Source of the DNA: Chryseobacterium sp. OSA05B
GTDB taxonomy: Bacteria > Bacteroidota > Bacteroidia > Flavobacteriales > Weeksellaceae
Direction of reading: 5' to 3'
Assembly (NCBI RefSeq): GCF_019970065.1
Contig: NZ_JAHXYH010000008.1
Span: 1 to 64,000 of the forward strand
Length of the DNA stretch: 64,000 nucleotides
Shown here: positions 37,067-45,894 of the stretch, in pieces
Layout: every line of letters begins with the position of its first letter
How positions within the stretch are numbered: the first letter of the stretch is position 1
Notes under the pieces: model-generated
What the model saw: only the letters and a program-made list of their open reading frames with translations
What the model was told of the DNA's origin: nothing
Databases searched by the model: none
Position numbers and translations under genes: made by a program

Positions 37067-39067
37067 TTATTCCTGCTGTATTAAATGCTGCAAATCGGGG
37101 TCGTTTTTAATGCGTTCCAATTCCTTTTCAATAATCTGAACAACATCGTGTTTTATCTCTCTATAATTAGCATCAATTACCTGTTTCATTAGATCCTCAC
37201 CATGACCTTCTAAAAATGACAAAATCTCCGGTATCTTCTGGTAATCTTTATTTTCGGAAGCCACCTTATCATTATCGACAATAATTTCAGCATGAAAAAT
37301 TTTCTGTTCAATTCTCTCATCAAAATTGTCCGATACAGCCCCCACAAAAATCCCCTGTGTAAGAGTAGAAATTTTAGAAGCCGGTATTAAGCTGTCTAAC
37401 TGAGTAGATATGGATGTTGATGTATCGGTTCGGTTGATGGTCATACTTTGACGTTTCTGTAAGATCTTACCAAAACGTTCAGAAAGGCTTTTAGCGGTCT
37501 CTCCCACTACCTGGCCACTAAAAATATTCCCCACCGTATTTTGTATGACTTTACTTTCCTTATCGCCATAATCCCTGGTTAATTGCGAAAAATCCTGAAA
37601 CCCCATACAAACGGCTACCTTATTACTTCTTGCGGTAGCTATAAGATTATCTAACCCCCTAAAGTAAATCGTTGGAAGCTCGTCGATAATGACCGAGCTC
37701 TTGAGTTGTCCCTTTTTATTAATCAGCTTAACAATACGTGAATTGTATAATCCGAGTGCAGCAGAATAAATATTCTGACGGTCCGGATTATTTCCTACAC
37801 ATAAAATTTTCGGCTCTTTAGGATTATTGATATCCAGAGAAAAATCATCACCAGTCATCACCCAGTATAATTGGGGAGAGATCATTCTCGACAAAGGTAT
37901 CTTGGCTGATGCGATCTGACCCTGTAGTTGGTCCTGCGCCCCACCCTGCCATGCATCCATGAAAGGCGAAAGATAATTTTCCAAATCCGGATAAGAAGTC
38001 AAAATGGTGAATACATCTGAATATCTTTTATTGAGAAGCTCAATTGCATGGGGAAATGTACAGTATTTCCCTTTATCATATATTTTCAAAAACCAGATGA
38101 TCGCTGCCAGTAGGATAATGGGTGATTCAACAAAAAAATCTCCCTGCTTTTGTATCCAGCTTCGATTAAGATTCAGCATAATGGTATAAGCTGCTTCATA
38201 GGCATCCGAAATATCCGTCATAAAATCTGGATTTAAGGGATTACAGCGGTGACTTTTTCTCGGATCATCAAAATTGATAACATAAAATTTGGGAGGCACT
38301 TTATACCTGTGTTGATTCTTTAGCAAATGATTATAAGCAATCATGGAGAGATCATCAAACTTAAAATCGTAGATGTACATTGAAAAGCCTTTTTCAATCT
38401 GCTGCTTGATATAATTATTGATGATGGCATATGATTTTCCTGATCCCGGTGTTCCCAGTACAATGGTTGCCCTAAAGGGATTGACAATATTGATCCAGCC
38501 ATTGTTCCATTTTCCTTTGTAATAAAACTTGGTGGGTAGATTGACCGAATATTCATTTTCCAGTAGTGTGGTTTCCTGCATAAAACTTTCATTCTCATTG
38601 TTAAAAACATCTTCCATCAGATGATGAGTTAGTAGCCGATGCATCCATAATCCCGACATCAATAATAGCATATAGCCCGCAGTCAACGTCAGAATATAAA
38701 AAAAACCCCCAATTAAAGGAGCTAACAATAGTAATGGTGTATTTAAGAAATACAATACAAACCCGAAGAATAGAGCCAGGTTAATTTTCGGCCATGTAAT
38801 CTTCTCGCTTTTCACCCCTTTCGTTCCCAGACAGCTTAAAGCCAGTAATACCAAAGCAAATACTTTGGTATAGATTGGATAAGAAAACAGGTTGGCTGTT
38901 TTCTGGAAATTATGTAAAATCTTGTCAATGACCGCCAGGGTCCATCCCCTTTCTAAAAAGAAACCATAACAATACCAATACAGATGCATTAATACGATAA
39001 GAATACTTACCGCTCTTATCAATGCCACGGTCTTCGCCAAACCTCTTAAATCGTCTTCTCCCTGCAT
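37067..39067 (-). CDS. mobC: type IV coupling protein (MobC/TraG-type ATPase)
   Basis: The coupling protein of conjugation: a hexameric ATPase at the inner membrane that hands the relaxase-DNA complex to the secretion channel. It has about four N-terminal membrane helices, Walker A LGTPGSGKSY (near residues 203-212 of this start) and Walker B SSVIIDELPTIYF, followed by the sensor region FQDFSQLTRDYGD. I chose ATG 39067 (MQGEDDLRGLAKTVALIRA), the usual family start; an upstream in-frame ATG at 39154 adds 29 residues of unusual sequence. It is convergent with topB, and a short spacer separates it from the divergent DUF1016 gene. Confidence 0.87.
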   Translation of the reverse strand: MQGEDDLRGLAKTVALIRAVSILIVLMHLYWYCYGFFLERGWTLAVIDKILHNFQKTANLFSYPIYTKVFALVLLALSCLGTKGVKSEKITWPKINLALFFGFVLYFLNTPLLLLAPLIGGFFYILTLTAGYMLLLMSGLWMHRLLTHHLMEDVFNNENESFMQETTLLENEYSVNLPTKFYYKGKWNNGWINIVNPFRATIVLGTPGSGKSYAIINNYIKQQIEKGFSMYIYDFKFDDLSMIAYNHLLKNQHRYKVPPKFYVINFDDPRKSHRCNPLNPDFMTDISDAYEAAYTIMLNLNRSWIQKQGDFFVESPIILLAAIIWFLKIYDKGKYCTFPHAIELLNKRYSDVFTILTSYPDLENYLSPFMDAWQGGAQDQLQGQIASAKIPLSRMISPQLYWVMTGDDFSLDINNPKEPKILCVGNNPDRQNIYSAALGLYNSRIVKLINKKGQLKSSVIIDELPTIYFRGLDNLIATARSNKVAVCMGFQDFSQLTRDYGDKESKVIQNTVGNIFSGQVVGETAKSLSERFGKILQKRQSMTINRTDTSTSISTQLDSLIPASKISTLTQGIFVGAVSDNFDERIEQKIFHAEIIVDNDKVASENKDYQKIPEILSFLEGHGEDLMKQVIDANYREIKHDVVQIIEKELERIKNDPDLQHLIQQE

Positions 39068-39236
39068 CTCTATAATATTTAATGTTAGGAGTCGAATATA
39101 AATCCCTTCAAAAATCATCTTCGCAAATTGGCAGGCAGTGGCTGTATTTGGCATAACATCAACAGGACATTTTACTATTGATGATGCACAATGCTTGGAT
39201 GAGATTGTTTAAATTTGTTTGTTTAAGAAAAGTACG

Positions 39237-40244
39237 ATGATACCTATACAAGCAAAATACACTGAACTTCTGGATACTATCGGTTCAACCATTGAAACAG
39301 CCCGGCAAAATGCCGTCAAAGCTGTTAATACCGAGCTGGTAAAAGCGAATTGGGAAATTGGCAGGCATATCGTGGAATATGAGCAGCATGGGCAGGAACG
39401 CGCAGAGTATGGAAGCAGCTTATTATCGACACTTTCTAAAGACTTAAGACAAAGATATGGCAAAGGATTTGGCAGGCGGAATATCCTGGATATGCGACGC
39501 TTTTATCTTGCTTATCAAAAATGGCAGGCAGTGCCTGCCCAATTAAGCTGGACTCATATTGTTACCTTACTTGGGGTTTCAGATGATACTGCCAGAAAGT
39601 TCTATGAAAAACAGACTGTACTAGAGAATTGGGGTTACCGTGAGCTTGAGCGACAGATTAACTCTTCTCTATTTGAACGTCTGGCGCTGAGTAAAGATAA
39701 AAAGGGAGTATTACAATTGGCAGAAAAAGGACATATTATCACAGATTCATCCGAAGCTATAAAAGATCCTTACGTACTGGATTTTCTTAAAATACCTCAA
39801 AGCCACAGAGTGACAGAAAAAGCTTTGGAACAGAAAATCATCGATAATCTTCAAATGTTCCTTCTTGAATTAGGAAAAGGCTTTGCTTTTGTGGGAAGAC
39901 AATATAAGATATCACTCCGTAACAGACATTTTTATATTGATCTTGTTTTTTACCACCGCATCTTAAAATGTTTTATACTCATTGACTTAAAAATAAAGCA
40001 GGTTGAACATTATGATATCGGGCAAATGAATCTTTATCTGAATTATTTCAAATCGGAAGAAAACGTTGAGGATGACAATGAACCTATTGGTATTATTCTC
40101 TCTGCAGAAAAAGACGAAGTACTGGTCGAATATGCTACCGGTGGAATTTCCAATAAGATCTTTGTTTCCAAATATCAGCTCTACCTGCCTGATAAAAAAG
40201 AACTGCAAAACAAGGTGCAAGCCATTCTGGAAAAAGAAGGCTAG
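39237..40244 (+). CDS. PDDEXK nuclease domain protein (DUF1016 / YhcG type)
   Basis: A 335-residue protein from ATG 39237. The N-terminal half is the DUF1016 winged-helix-like region (TARQNAVKAVNTELVKANWE, GRHIVEYEQ, LSKDLRQRYGKGFGRRNILD, LSWTHIVTLL). The C-terminal half is a PDDEXK nuclease fold (FYIDLVFYHRILKCFILIDL, then KIKQVEHYDIGQMNLYLNYF). Members of this family are proposed to act in DNA processing or defence. It is on the plus strand between mobC and mobB, which are both minus, so it is an insertion into the mobilisation block. A perfect 8-base inverted repeat lies in the coding sequence at 39523-39539. Confidence 0.8.
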   Translation: MIPIQAKYTELLDTIGSTIETARQNAVKAVNTELVKANWEIGRHIVEYEQHGQERAEYGSSLLSTLSKDLRQRYGKGFGRRNILDMRRFYLAYQKWQAVPAQLSWTHIVTLLGVSDDTARKFYEKQTVLENWGYRELERQINSSLFERLALSKDKKGVLQLAEKGHIITDSSEAIKDPYVLDFLKIPQSHRVTEKALEQKIIDNLQMFLLELGKGFAFVGRQYKISLRNRHFYIDLVFYHRILKCFILIDLKIKQVEHYDIGQMNLYLNYFKSEENVEDDNEPIGIILSAEKDEVLVEYATGGISNKIFVSKYQLYLPDKKELQNKVQAILEKEG

Positions 40245-40277
40245 AGAGGAATTGAGTAAAAGCAGCTATGCTCTTTT

Positions 40278-41558
40278 TCAGCGTGTCCGTTTCTTCTTTC
40301 TCTTTTTCATATGATGAGCAAAATCCTGCTCATGCTGATCTTCTCCATTGGTAAAAAAGAATAATCCGCCTAAGGCATCAATTAAACCAGCTTCAGATTG
40401 ATCAGGGATTTGCCCATTATCAAAGATATAATGTTGTTTTTCTAAAGAAAAATACTCTACTTCATCTGCCCCTGTTAGTTTTTCAACAACAGGAATTTCT
40501 TTCTCCGATCTTATTTTGGTTTCCCATCGTTCATTAAAGAAATTGGAAGAAAATTCTTTTCCCAGGCTTGATCCGTTCCAGACTGTTTTTGAATGATGAT
40601 CAATAAAGGTGATTCCATACATAAGTCCTGTATCATTTCTTCGGATTACGGTATTGATTCCCTGCCCAATCAGCTTATTTCTAAAGTCATTTTCATTATC
40701 TGTAGATTGCATCGCACCAGCAAGGACAGCTTTGATATGCATTTTTGATTCACTGTTTTTTAAAGTTTCCTTACACTGTATACAATATAATTCCAAAGCT
40801 GGAAGCCCGCTACTTTTACCAAATAAAGAGGCTTTAAAGGAATGTCCAAGTCTTTTTCCATCTGTATTCACCGAAAAATATAATAAACCACGCTCCATTT
40901 TTCCATGAAGTTCGCCCTCAACTGTTTCAGCACTTATATTAAAAAGTGAAAGCAGCGCATTGTATTCACCCAAAGTCCGGAACCTATAATATTTGGGAAG
41001 ATGTCTTATAACAGAAGCAATCTGGCTTTTAATATTTCCGGCCTGATAATCAATCGGATTAAACATCATTCCCTTTTGCTGATCCATATTTCCAACTGCA
41101 GGAAAAAGCCCATATTTTTGTTCCAGATCCCTGCATATATTCATAGACTTTTTTCTTTCAAACTGATCAGATATTTTTTTTCCTTCTTCGTCTACGCAGA
41201 CCGAGACAATATGGATATGGGAGCGACTGATATCCGTATGTTTAAATACTATATAAGGCTGTTCACCATAGCCCATTTCCCGCATATAATCTTCTGCTAT
41301 CTGAATAAAACGCTCATCACTGACATCATCCTTTGGGTCAGGGTTAAGGGAAATATGTAACGTATGCTTATCAGTATTCCGGTTAGCTGCAAGATAAGGT
41401 TCAAAAGATTTAGCCAATTGTGAAACAGTATACCTCCCATCAGGTGTTTCAATTATTCTGTTGGTTAGCAATATTTTCCCATTTTGCTGTTCAACTTTCA
41501 CATTATTATATGCCAATGCTCCATATAAATTACTTCCTCTTCCAATTTTTGCAATCAT
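40278..41558 (-). CDS. mobB: relaxase (MobB-type mobilisation nuclease)
   Basis: A 426-residue relaxase that nicks oriT and stays bound to the 5' end of the transferred strand. Family features are a catalytic-tyrosine candidate near the start (ALAYNNVKV, Tyr17), HTLHIS at residues 65-70 and the HUH metal site RSHIHIVSV (His114, His116) with His107 in KHTD before it. The C-terminal part is less conserved and ends in a very basic tail (KKRKKKRTR). It follows mobA by 7 bases, so the two are one transcription unit; together they form the relaxosome. Confidence 0.88.
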   Translation of the reverse strand: MIAKIGRGSNLYGALAYNNVKVEQQNGKILLTNRIIETPDGRYTVSQLAKSFEPYLAANRNTDKHTLHISLNPDPKDDVSDERFIQIAEDYMREMGYGEQPYIVFKHTDISRSHIHIVSVCVDEEGKKISDQFERKKSMNICRDLEQKYGLFPAVGNMDQQKGMMFNPIDYQAGNIKSQIASVIRHLPKYYRFRTLGEYNALLSLFNISAETVEGELHGKMERGLLYFSVNTDGKRLGHSFKASLFGKSSGLPALELYCIQCKETLKNSESKMHIKAVLAGAMQSTDNENDFRNKLIGQGINTVIRRNDTGLMYGITFIDHHSKTVWNGSSLGKEFSSNFFNERWETKIRSEKEIPVVEKLTGADEVEYFSLEKQHYIFDNGQIPDQSEAGLIDALGGLFFFTNGEDQHEQDFAHHMKKRKKKRTR

Positions 41559-41565
41559 TTTCTCC

Positions 41566-41997
41566 TTATTTTTTCAAATGATTTCTATTAAACTCTTCAG
41601 TTATCTTAATAATCTTCTGACATAACACGGCCATTTCAGCAGTTTGCTTTTCCAATTTATAAAGAAATACAGCGGCGTTCTTCTCCGAAAAATGAGTGTA
41701 TAACAACTTAACCAACTGGTTATAATTCACTCCAATTGCACGAAACTGACTGTAAAAAGAGGTTAACCTCATGTAAAAATCTACAGATCCTTTATCAATT
41801 ATAATAGTCTTTATCTCCCTGGAAAATAATAAAGAGATAATAAATTTGGCTTTGTTCACCATTCCCGATGCTTCAAAAAGCGACATTAACTTATCATTTT
41901 CCTCCTTATTCAATCTAAATACATGACGGTGAATACTTGGATTGGTTTTGGGCTTCCTACCCCCTTTGTTTCTGTAATTACTTTTTTTATCATCCAT
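41566..41997 (-). CDS. mobA: mobilisation accessory protein (MobA-type, relaxosome)
   Basis: A 143-residue basic protein with an N-terminal GGRKPKTNPSIHRHVFRLNK, which looks like a ribbon-helix-helix DNA-binding region, and the mobilisation-protein motif AIGVNYNQLVKLL near residue 85-100. It is expected to bind oriT and help the relaxase MobB encoded directly downstream. The candidate oriT lies just upstream of its start, between it and the divergent traA-type gene. Confidence 0.8.
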   Translation of the reverse strand: MDDKKSNYRNKGGRKPKTNPSIHRHVFRLNKEENDKLMSLFEASGMVNKAKFIISLLFSREIKTIIIDKGSVDFYMRLTSFYSQFRAIGVNYNQLVKLLYTHFSEKNAAVFLYKLEKQTAEMAVLCQKIIKITEEFNRNHLKK

Positions 41998-42657
41998 TAG
42001 ACATCAATTTTTAATTACTCAATAAAACCTCGACTTCGGAGTGTGTTTTTTAAGCTCCCTGTGGGGCAAGTTGTTTTGAGTGCCTCAAAACACAACTTGC
42101 CGTGTTCTGGTGAACACTATAATCCCTCTTATTATATGATTGTATATAATAGGAAAAGCACTAAGCTTTTCACTTCAATGTATCTTTCCCTCTATCTTTC
42201 CCACATAACATTTGTACACCTCCACGCCAACTCAGCTACAAAGTAAAGTTCTATATCACAAATCATTGCTATTTAAAACAGGGTCAAACACTTCCACTCA
42301 ATGTCAAGATCTACCAGAGATCATCCCTCTTATCTATCAATATCTTTCTTTACCCAAAAGTTGTATTACAGGATATAAAAAGGGTATTCGAGTAAGAAAA
42401 TAAAATGGAAATGTATACGGGAAGTTTGTCATAAAAACATACAGGTTTAAAAGCATAAAAGCAGTAAAGCATTTTACCTCTTGCCAGACCTGCTTCTTTC
42501 CAGAGAATACTGCTGGCCCAGCAAACAGAAAAGCACATCTATTTGAAAATAACCCACCCCAAATATTCACGGAAATACATAAAGGGAGAACAATTTAAAC
42601 ACATACCCCTCTACTGCTCTGCAACATAAAAACAAGACAATTATAAATTTTTAAATA
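41998..42657. other. intergenic region holding oriT
   Basis: This 660-base spacer between divergent mobA and the ParA-type gene contains the two oriT hairpins at its left side and otherwise AT-rich sequence. ORFs in it are not protein-like. Promoters for both transcription directions are expected here. Confidence 0.5.
42065..42117. other. candidate origin of transfer (oriT)
   Basis: Two adjacent hairpins stand directly upstream of mobA. GGCAAGTTGTTTTGAG (42065-42080) faces CTCAAAACACAACTTGCC (42084-42101) with a CA bulge. GTGTTC (42102-42107) faces GAACAC (42112-42117) around TGGT. Position next to the relaxosome genes and paired inverted repeats are typical of oriT. The nick site cannot be fixed by eye. 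Confidence 0.6.
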
Positions 42658-43425
42658 ATGGAAACAATAAAGATAACTTTAAAAATCAGCTTTTCTACTC
42701 AAAAAGGCGGTGTAGGAAAATCTACCATAACCACCTTGCTTGCCAGTATTATTCATTACCGTTTAGGGTTTAATGTCCTTGTTATGGACTGTGATTTTCC
42801 CCAGCACAGTGTAAGCAATATGAGAGAACGTGATAAAAAGACCATCATGGAAAATGACTATCATAAGAAAGCAGCGATGAAGCAGTTCCAGTCTATTAAA
42901 AAGAAAGCTTACGCTATTATCAAATGCAAAGCTGAAAATGCATTGGAACAAGCCCAGCAATACATACAACAATCTAAAGTTATCCCTGAGGTTGTATTTT
43001 TTGATCTTCCAGGAACAGCCAATACAAAAGGTGTTCTGACCACATTAAAAGCGATGGACTTTATATTTTCGCCCATCACCGCCGACCGACTTGTAGTAGA
43101 AAGCACATTAGGATTCACCAAGGCTTTTCTCGGACTTCCGCAAAACGGCGGTAATAGTCACCCTCAAGCGCTGTGGTTATTTTGGAATCAGGTGGATGGA
43201 AGAGAAAAAACAGGCCTGTATAATGACTATGAAAATGTCATGGATAAGCTTCAAATCCCTATTATGAAAACAAGGATTATGGACAGTAAGCGTTTCAGAA
43301 AAGAATCCGATGACAGCGGTAATTATATATTCAGATCTAGTTTGCTGCCTGCTGAACCTCATCTTATGAAAGCAACGCGAATGGACAAATTCGTCGAGGA
43401 ATTTTTAAGTATTGTTCATCTTTAA
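42658..43425 (+). CDS. traA: ParA/MinD-type ATPase of the conjugative element (TraA-like)
   Basis: A 255-residue ParA-family ATPase with a deviant Walker A motif (STQKGGVGKSTITTLLAS, near residues 12-28), VMDCDFPQHSV for switch I, and VFFDLPGT for Walker B. In Bacteroidota elements this is the first gene of the tra cluster and may help partition or localise the element or the transfer apparatus. It is the first plus-strand gene after oriT. The next gene starts 12 bases after its stop. Confidence 0.82.
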   Translation: METIKITLKISFSTQKGGVGKSTITTLLASIIHYRLGFNVLVMDCDFPQHSVSNMRERDKKTIMENDYHKKAAMKQFQSIKKKAYAIIKCKAENALEQAQQYIQQSKVIPEVVFFDLPGTANTKGVLTTLKAMDFIFSPITADRLVVESTLGFTKAFLGLPQNGGNSHPQALWLFWNQVDGREKTGLYNDYENVMDKLQIPIMKTRIMDSKRFRKESDDSGNYIFRSSLLPAEPHLMKATRMDKFVEEFLSIVHL

Positions 43426-43437
43426 AAATATCTGAAT

Positions 43438-43839
43438 ATGGCTAAGGACAACAAAGACAACAATTTTGAGAAACCCCATGTAGATGAGGAATATTTGATG
43501 AATATTATCAGTGGTGAAGAGTCTAATTCTGCTTTTTCTCAGACCCAACAAGATCTTCTGAAAGACAAAAAAACTAAAGAAAAGATCAGAAGCAATTCAT
43601 CAAAAAAAGCAGATTATGAGCAAACATTTCTAATTAACAGATTTCCATCAGGGCGTAACGGCAAAGTAGTGTATATACGTCCCGAATATCACGAAAGGCT
43701 GCTTAGGCTTGTTCAATTAACAAGAGATGAAAAAACAACCCTTTACTCTTATATAGACAATATTCTGGAGTATCATTTCAGAGAGTTTGGGGATGATATT
43801 ACCCATTATTTCAATCAGCGTTTCAAACCAATTTTATAA
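43438..43839 (+). CDS. DUF3408 conjugative-element protein
   Basis: A 133-residue protein with a charged N-terminal half and a C-terminal DUF3408-type region (GKVVYIRPEYHERLLRLVQL, then TLYSYIDNILEYHFREFGDD). This domain looks like a ribbon-helix-helix DNA-binding fold. In related elements it follows the ParA-type gene, as here, and may be its DNA-binding partner. The gene lies 12 bases after traA and 3 bases before the next gene. Confidence 0.68.
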   Translation: MAKDNKDNNFEKPHVDEEYLMNIISGEESNSAFSQTQQDLLKDKKTKEKIRSNSSKKADYEQTFLINRFPSGRNGKVVYIRPEYHERLLRLVQLTRDEKTTLYSYIDNILEYHFREFGDDITHYFNQRFKPIL

Positions 43840-43842
43840 ACA

Positions 43843-44478
43843 ATGGAAATACTTATCATCACTTGCCTGCTGATCATTATAGTCCTGCTCGTGCAGGATA
43901 AGGTGGCAGTAAACACAAGACCGGATAAAACTCACATATCAAGCAAAAATAATACGGAATTTCCGGCCATTATAGGAAAACCCAAAACTAAAGTAAGACA
44001 ACATAAGCAAGAGGTTTCCTCAAAATGCCAAATTCACGAACCAAAAATAAATCCTGATAATTTAGACATAGAATATGACATTCATGAAAGTATCAGAATT
44101 CAGCTTGCACATAAAGAACAGGACCCGATTTTAAGTACTAAACCAGATTATAATGAGGAGGAAGAAGAATGGAAAAAATATAGAATATCCGGTAAGGATA
44201 ACGGTTTTGCCCAAGGGGTTACCTTTGAAGAACTAAGCTCCGTGGAGACGATGCTGCAAAGAGAACATTTGGAGCCATCTCAAAAGGAAACAGCGGCAGC
44301 CATTGTTCAGAAAATAAATGGAACCGAATTATTCGATCTACTGGATAGTTCTATAGAAAGTGCCTCCCGTCAAATAGCTGAGCTATTGGATGGGAGCCTT
44401 TCTTCAAAAAATAATTCTAATTCCTCTTTTTTACAAAATAACAATCTTGATGGATTTGATATTGGTGATTTTACCTGA
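43843..44478 (+). CDS. conjugative-element membrane protein (TraD-like, uncertain)
   Basis: A 211-residue protein with one N-terminal membrane helix (EILIITCLLIIIVLLVQD), a long charged linker and a conserved C-terminal part (FAQGVTFEELSSVETMLQRE, then ELFDLLDSSIESASRQIAEL). It occupies the position of TraD-type proteins in Bacteroidota elements, after the DUF3408 gene. The function is unknown; the membrane anchor suggests a link to the transfer apparatus. A strong terminator follows after 135 bases. Confidence 0.55.
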   Translation: MEILIITCLLIIIVLLVQDKVAVNTRPDKTHISSKNNTEFPAIIGKPKTKVRQHKQEVSSKCQIHEPKINPDNLDIEYDIHESIRIQLAHKEQDPILSTKPDYNEEEEEWKKYRISGKDNGFAQGVTFEELSSVETMLQREHLEPSQKETAAAIVQKINGTELFDLLDSSIESASRQIAELLDGSLSSKNNSNSSFLQNNNLDGFDIGDFT

Positions 44479-44612
44479 TTACTAATGTTTAAAACTATTT
44501 TTAACATTCTATAACTATAATTATAATTTTTTTAGACTTTTTAGGCACCTTTATTGCTTCAAAAAGAAGCGATTCTCATGTTTAATTTGAGTTTTCATGG
44601 TTATTAGTTTTT

Positions 44613-44638
44613 ACCTAGCTTCGGCTAGGTTTTTTTTT
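44613..44638 (+). terminator. intrinsic terminator after the traA block
   Basis: ACCTAGC (44613-44619), loop TTCG, GCTAGGT (44624-44630), then a run of T to 44638. A perfect 7-base stem with a stable tetraloop and T run separates the traA block from the traE block. Confidence 0.8.
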
Positions 44639-44771
44639 GAAATATTTTTAATTGACAATACAAACTAATATTTACAGAAGTGATCTTTATTGACCACATT
44701 TATTTTTCTTCTTTAAAGAATGAATGTTGTTGTAAATATTGTCGTTATTAAGATGAAGAATATCATAAATA

Positions 44772-45040
44772 TTAATCTACCAATCCAACTTCCAAATCAC
44801 CTCCTACCGTAATTTCTCCCCAAGAGATGCCCAAATTATGTCCAGATCATTTTTTTCTAATGCGTCTAGCAATTTTTTCTTACGAACTAAAAGAGATGAG
44901 ATTGTAGATGTCGTTGTATTTGTATTTGGGTCAAAACAAATTACGTCATTACTATCATTAATATATGCTCCTTCAGTATCTGAATATTTAAGTTCAATGA
45001 TAAAAGGTCTTAAGTCAAGCCGCTCAGTGTTCATCATCAT
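44772..45040 (-). pseudogene. C-terminal remnant of a larger protein, frameshifted
   Basis: The 78-codon frame from 45040 ends IIWASLGEKLR, but adding one A at about 44815-44817 gives GEKITVGGDLEVGLVD with a stop at 44772-44774. The LDIIW..LGEK ending is one I associate with C-termini of larger Bacteroidota proteins, possibly ATP-binding ones (recollection, not certain). The rest of that gene is absent. It sits in the gap between two tra blocks, a place where cargo genes often enter, so it is probably the scar of lost cargo. Confidence 0.45.
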
Positions 45041-45244
45041 TATTATTTTATTTAAATTCTCTTAGCAGAGATTTTCATGTAAAAATAATATATACACTAA
45101 AAATTTCCAGCTTCATAAACTTCCACCTATTGCCAAACAAACTCTCTTAAAGACAGACTATAATTCCATTTCATCCTAAAAATCATCTTTGTCTCCAAAG
45201 CTCGCAGACTGTGAGTAATGCTAACAATTTAATCTGTTTACATT

Positions 45245-45550
45245 ATGAAAAAACAAAGAAAAAAGCTTCTGATTTCAGTATTGTCTTTGCTGATAACCAT
45301 CCATTTATCAGCTCAGGGAAACGGCACTGCCGGAATCACTGAAGCTACCCAAATGGTCACCTCTTATTTTGACCCCGCCACAAAACTCATCTATGCTATC
45401 GGCGCTGTAGTTGGCCTCATTGGAGGAGTTAAAGTGTATAATAAATTCAGCAGTGGCGATCCGGATACCTCAAAGACTGCTGCCAGCTGGTTTGGCGCCT
45501 GTATTTTTCTGATTGTAGCGGCAACAATTCTTCGCTCATTCTTCCTTTAA
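45245..45550 (+). CDS. traE: conjugative transposon protein TraE (DUF4134, pilin-like)
   Basis: A 101-residue protein with a signal peptide (LLITIHLSAQ) and two membrane helices (LIYAIGAVVGLIGGVKVYNK; FGACIFLIVAATILRSFFL). Small size, signal peptide and two helices fit DUF4134/TraE, thought to correspond to the VirB2 pilin of type IV secretion. It is the first gene of the main transfer operon, 11 bases before traF. Confidence 0.85.
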   Translation: MKKQRKKLLISVLSLLITIHLSAQGNGTAGITEATQMVTSYFDPATKLIYAIGAVVGLIGGVKVYNKFSSGDPDTSKTAASWFGACIFLIVAATILRSFFL

Positions 45551-45561
45551 ACGTATTGATT

Positions 45562-45894
45562 ATGAATACCTATCACATTAATAAAGGAATCGGAAGAACC
45601 GTTGAGTTCAAAGGACTCAAAGCTCAGTACCTGTTCATTTTTGCAGGAGGATTGTTAGCACTACTTGTACTGGTAATGATTATGTATATGGCAGGAGTCA
45701 CTCACTACATCTGCCTCTTTACAGCAGGATCATTAGGCGGTCTTTTGATTTGGCAGACATTCTCAATGAACAGAAAATATGGAGAACACGGACTCATGAA
45801 GCTGGGTGCTAAAAAGAAGCATCCACGATACATCATCAGCCGTAAGAATGTATTGAGGTATATCAAAATAATCCCTAAAAGACAGTCCGTATGA
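45562..45894 (+). CDS. traF: conjugative transposon protein TraF (DUF4133, VirB3-like)
   Basis: A 110-residue protein from ATG 45562 (MNTYHINKGIGRTVEFKGLK), with two membrane helices (YLFIFAGGLLALLVLVMIMY; YICLFTAGSLGGLLIWQTF) and a conserved C-terminal GLMKLGAKKKHPR. It is the DUF4133 family, equivalent in position and topology to VirB3, an inner membrane part of the channel. Its stop overlaps the traG start (ATGA type). Confidence 0.85.
   Translation: MNTYHINKGIGRTVEFKGLKAQYLFIFAGGLLALLVLVMIMYMAGVTHYICLFTAGSLGGLLIWQTFSMNRKYGEHGLMKLGAKKKHPRYIISRKNVLRYIKIIPKRQSV

Larger units (their letters stand above)
44479..45244. other. interval between tra blocks
   Basis: It contains the terminator at 44613-44638, a broken minus-strand gene remnant (44772-45040) and AT-rich sequence. 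The promoter for traE and the genes after it should lie at 45050-45240; CATCTTTG near 45188-45195 is one base off the -7 consensus. Confidence 0.5.
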
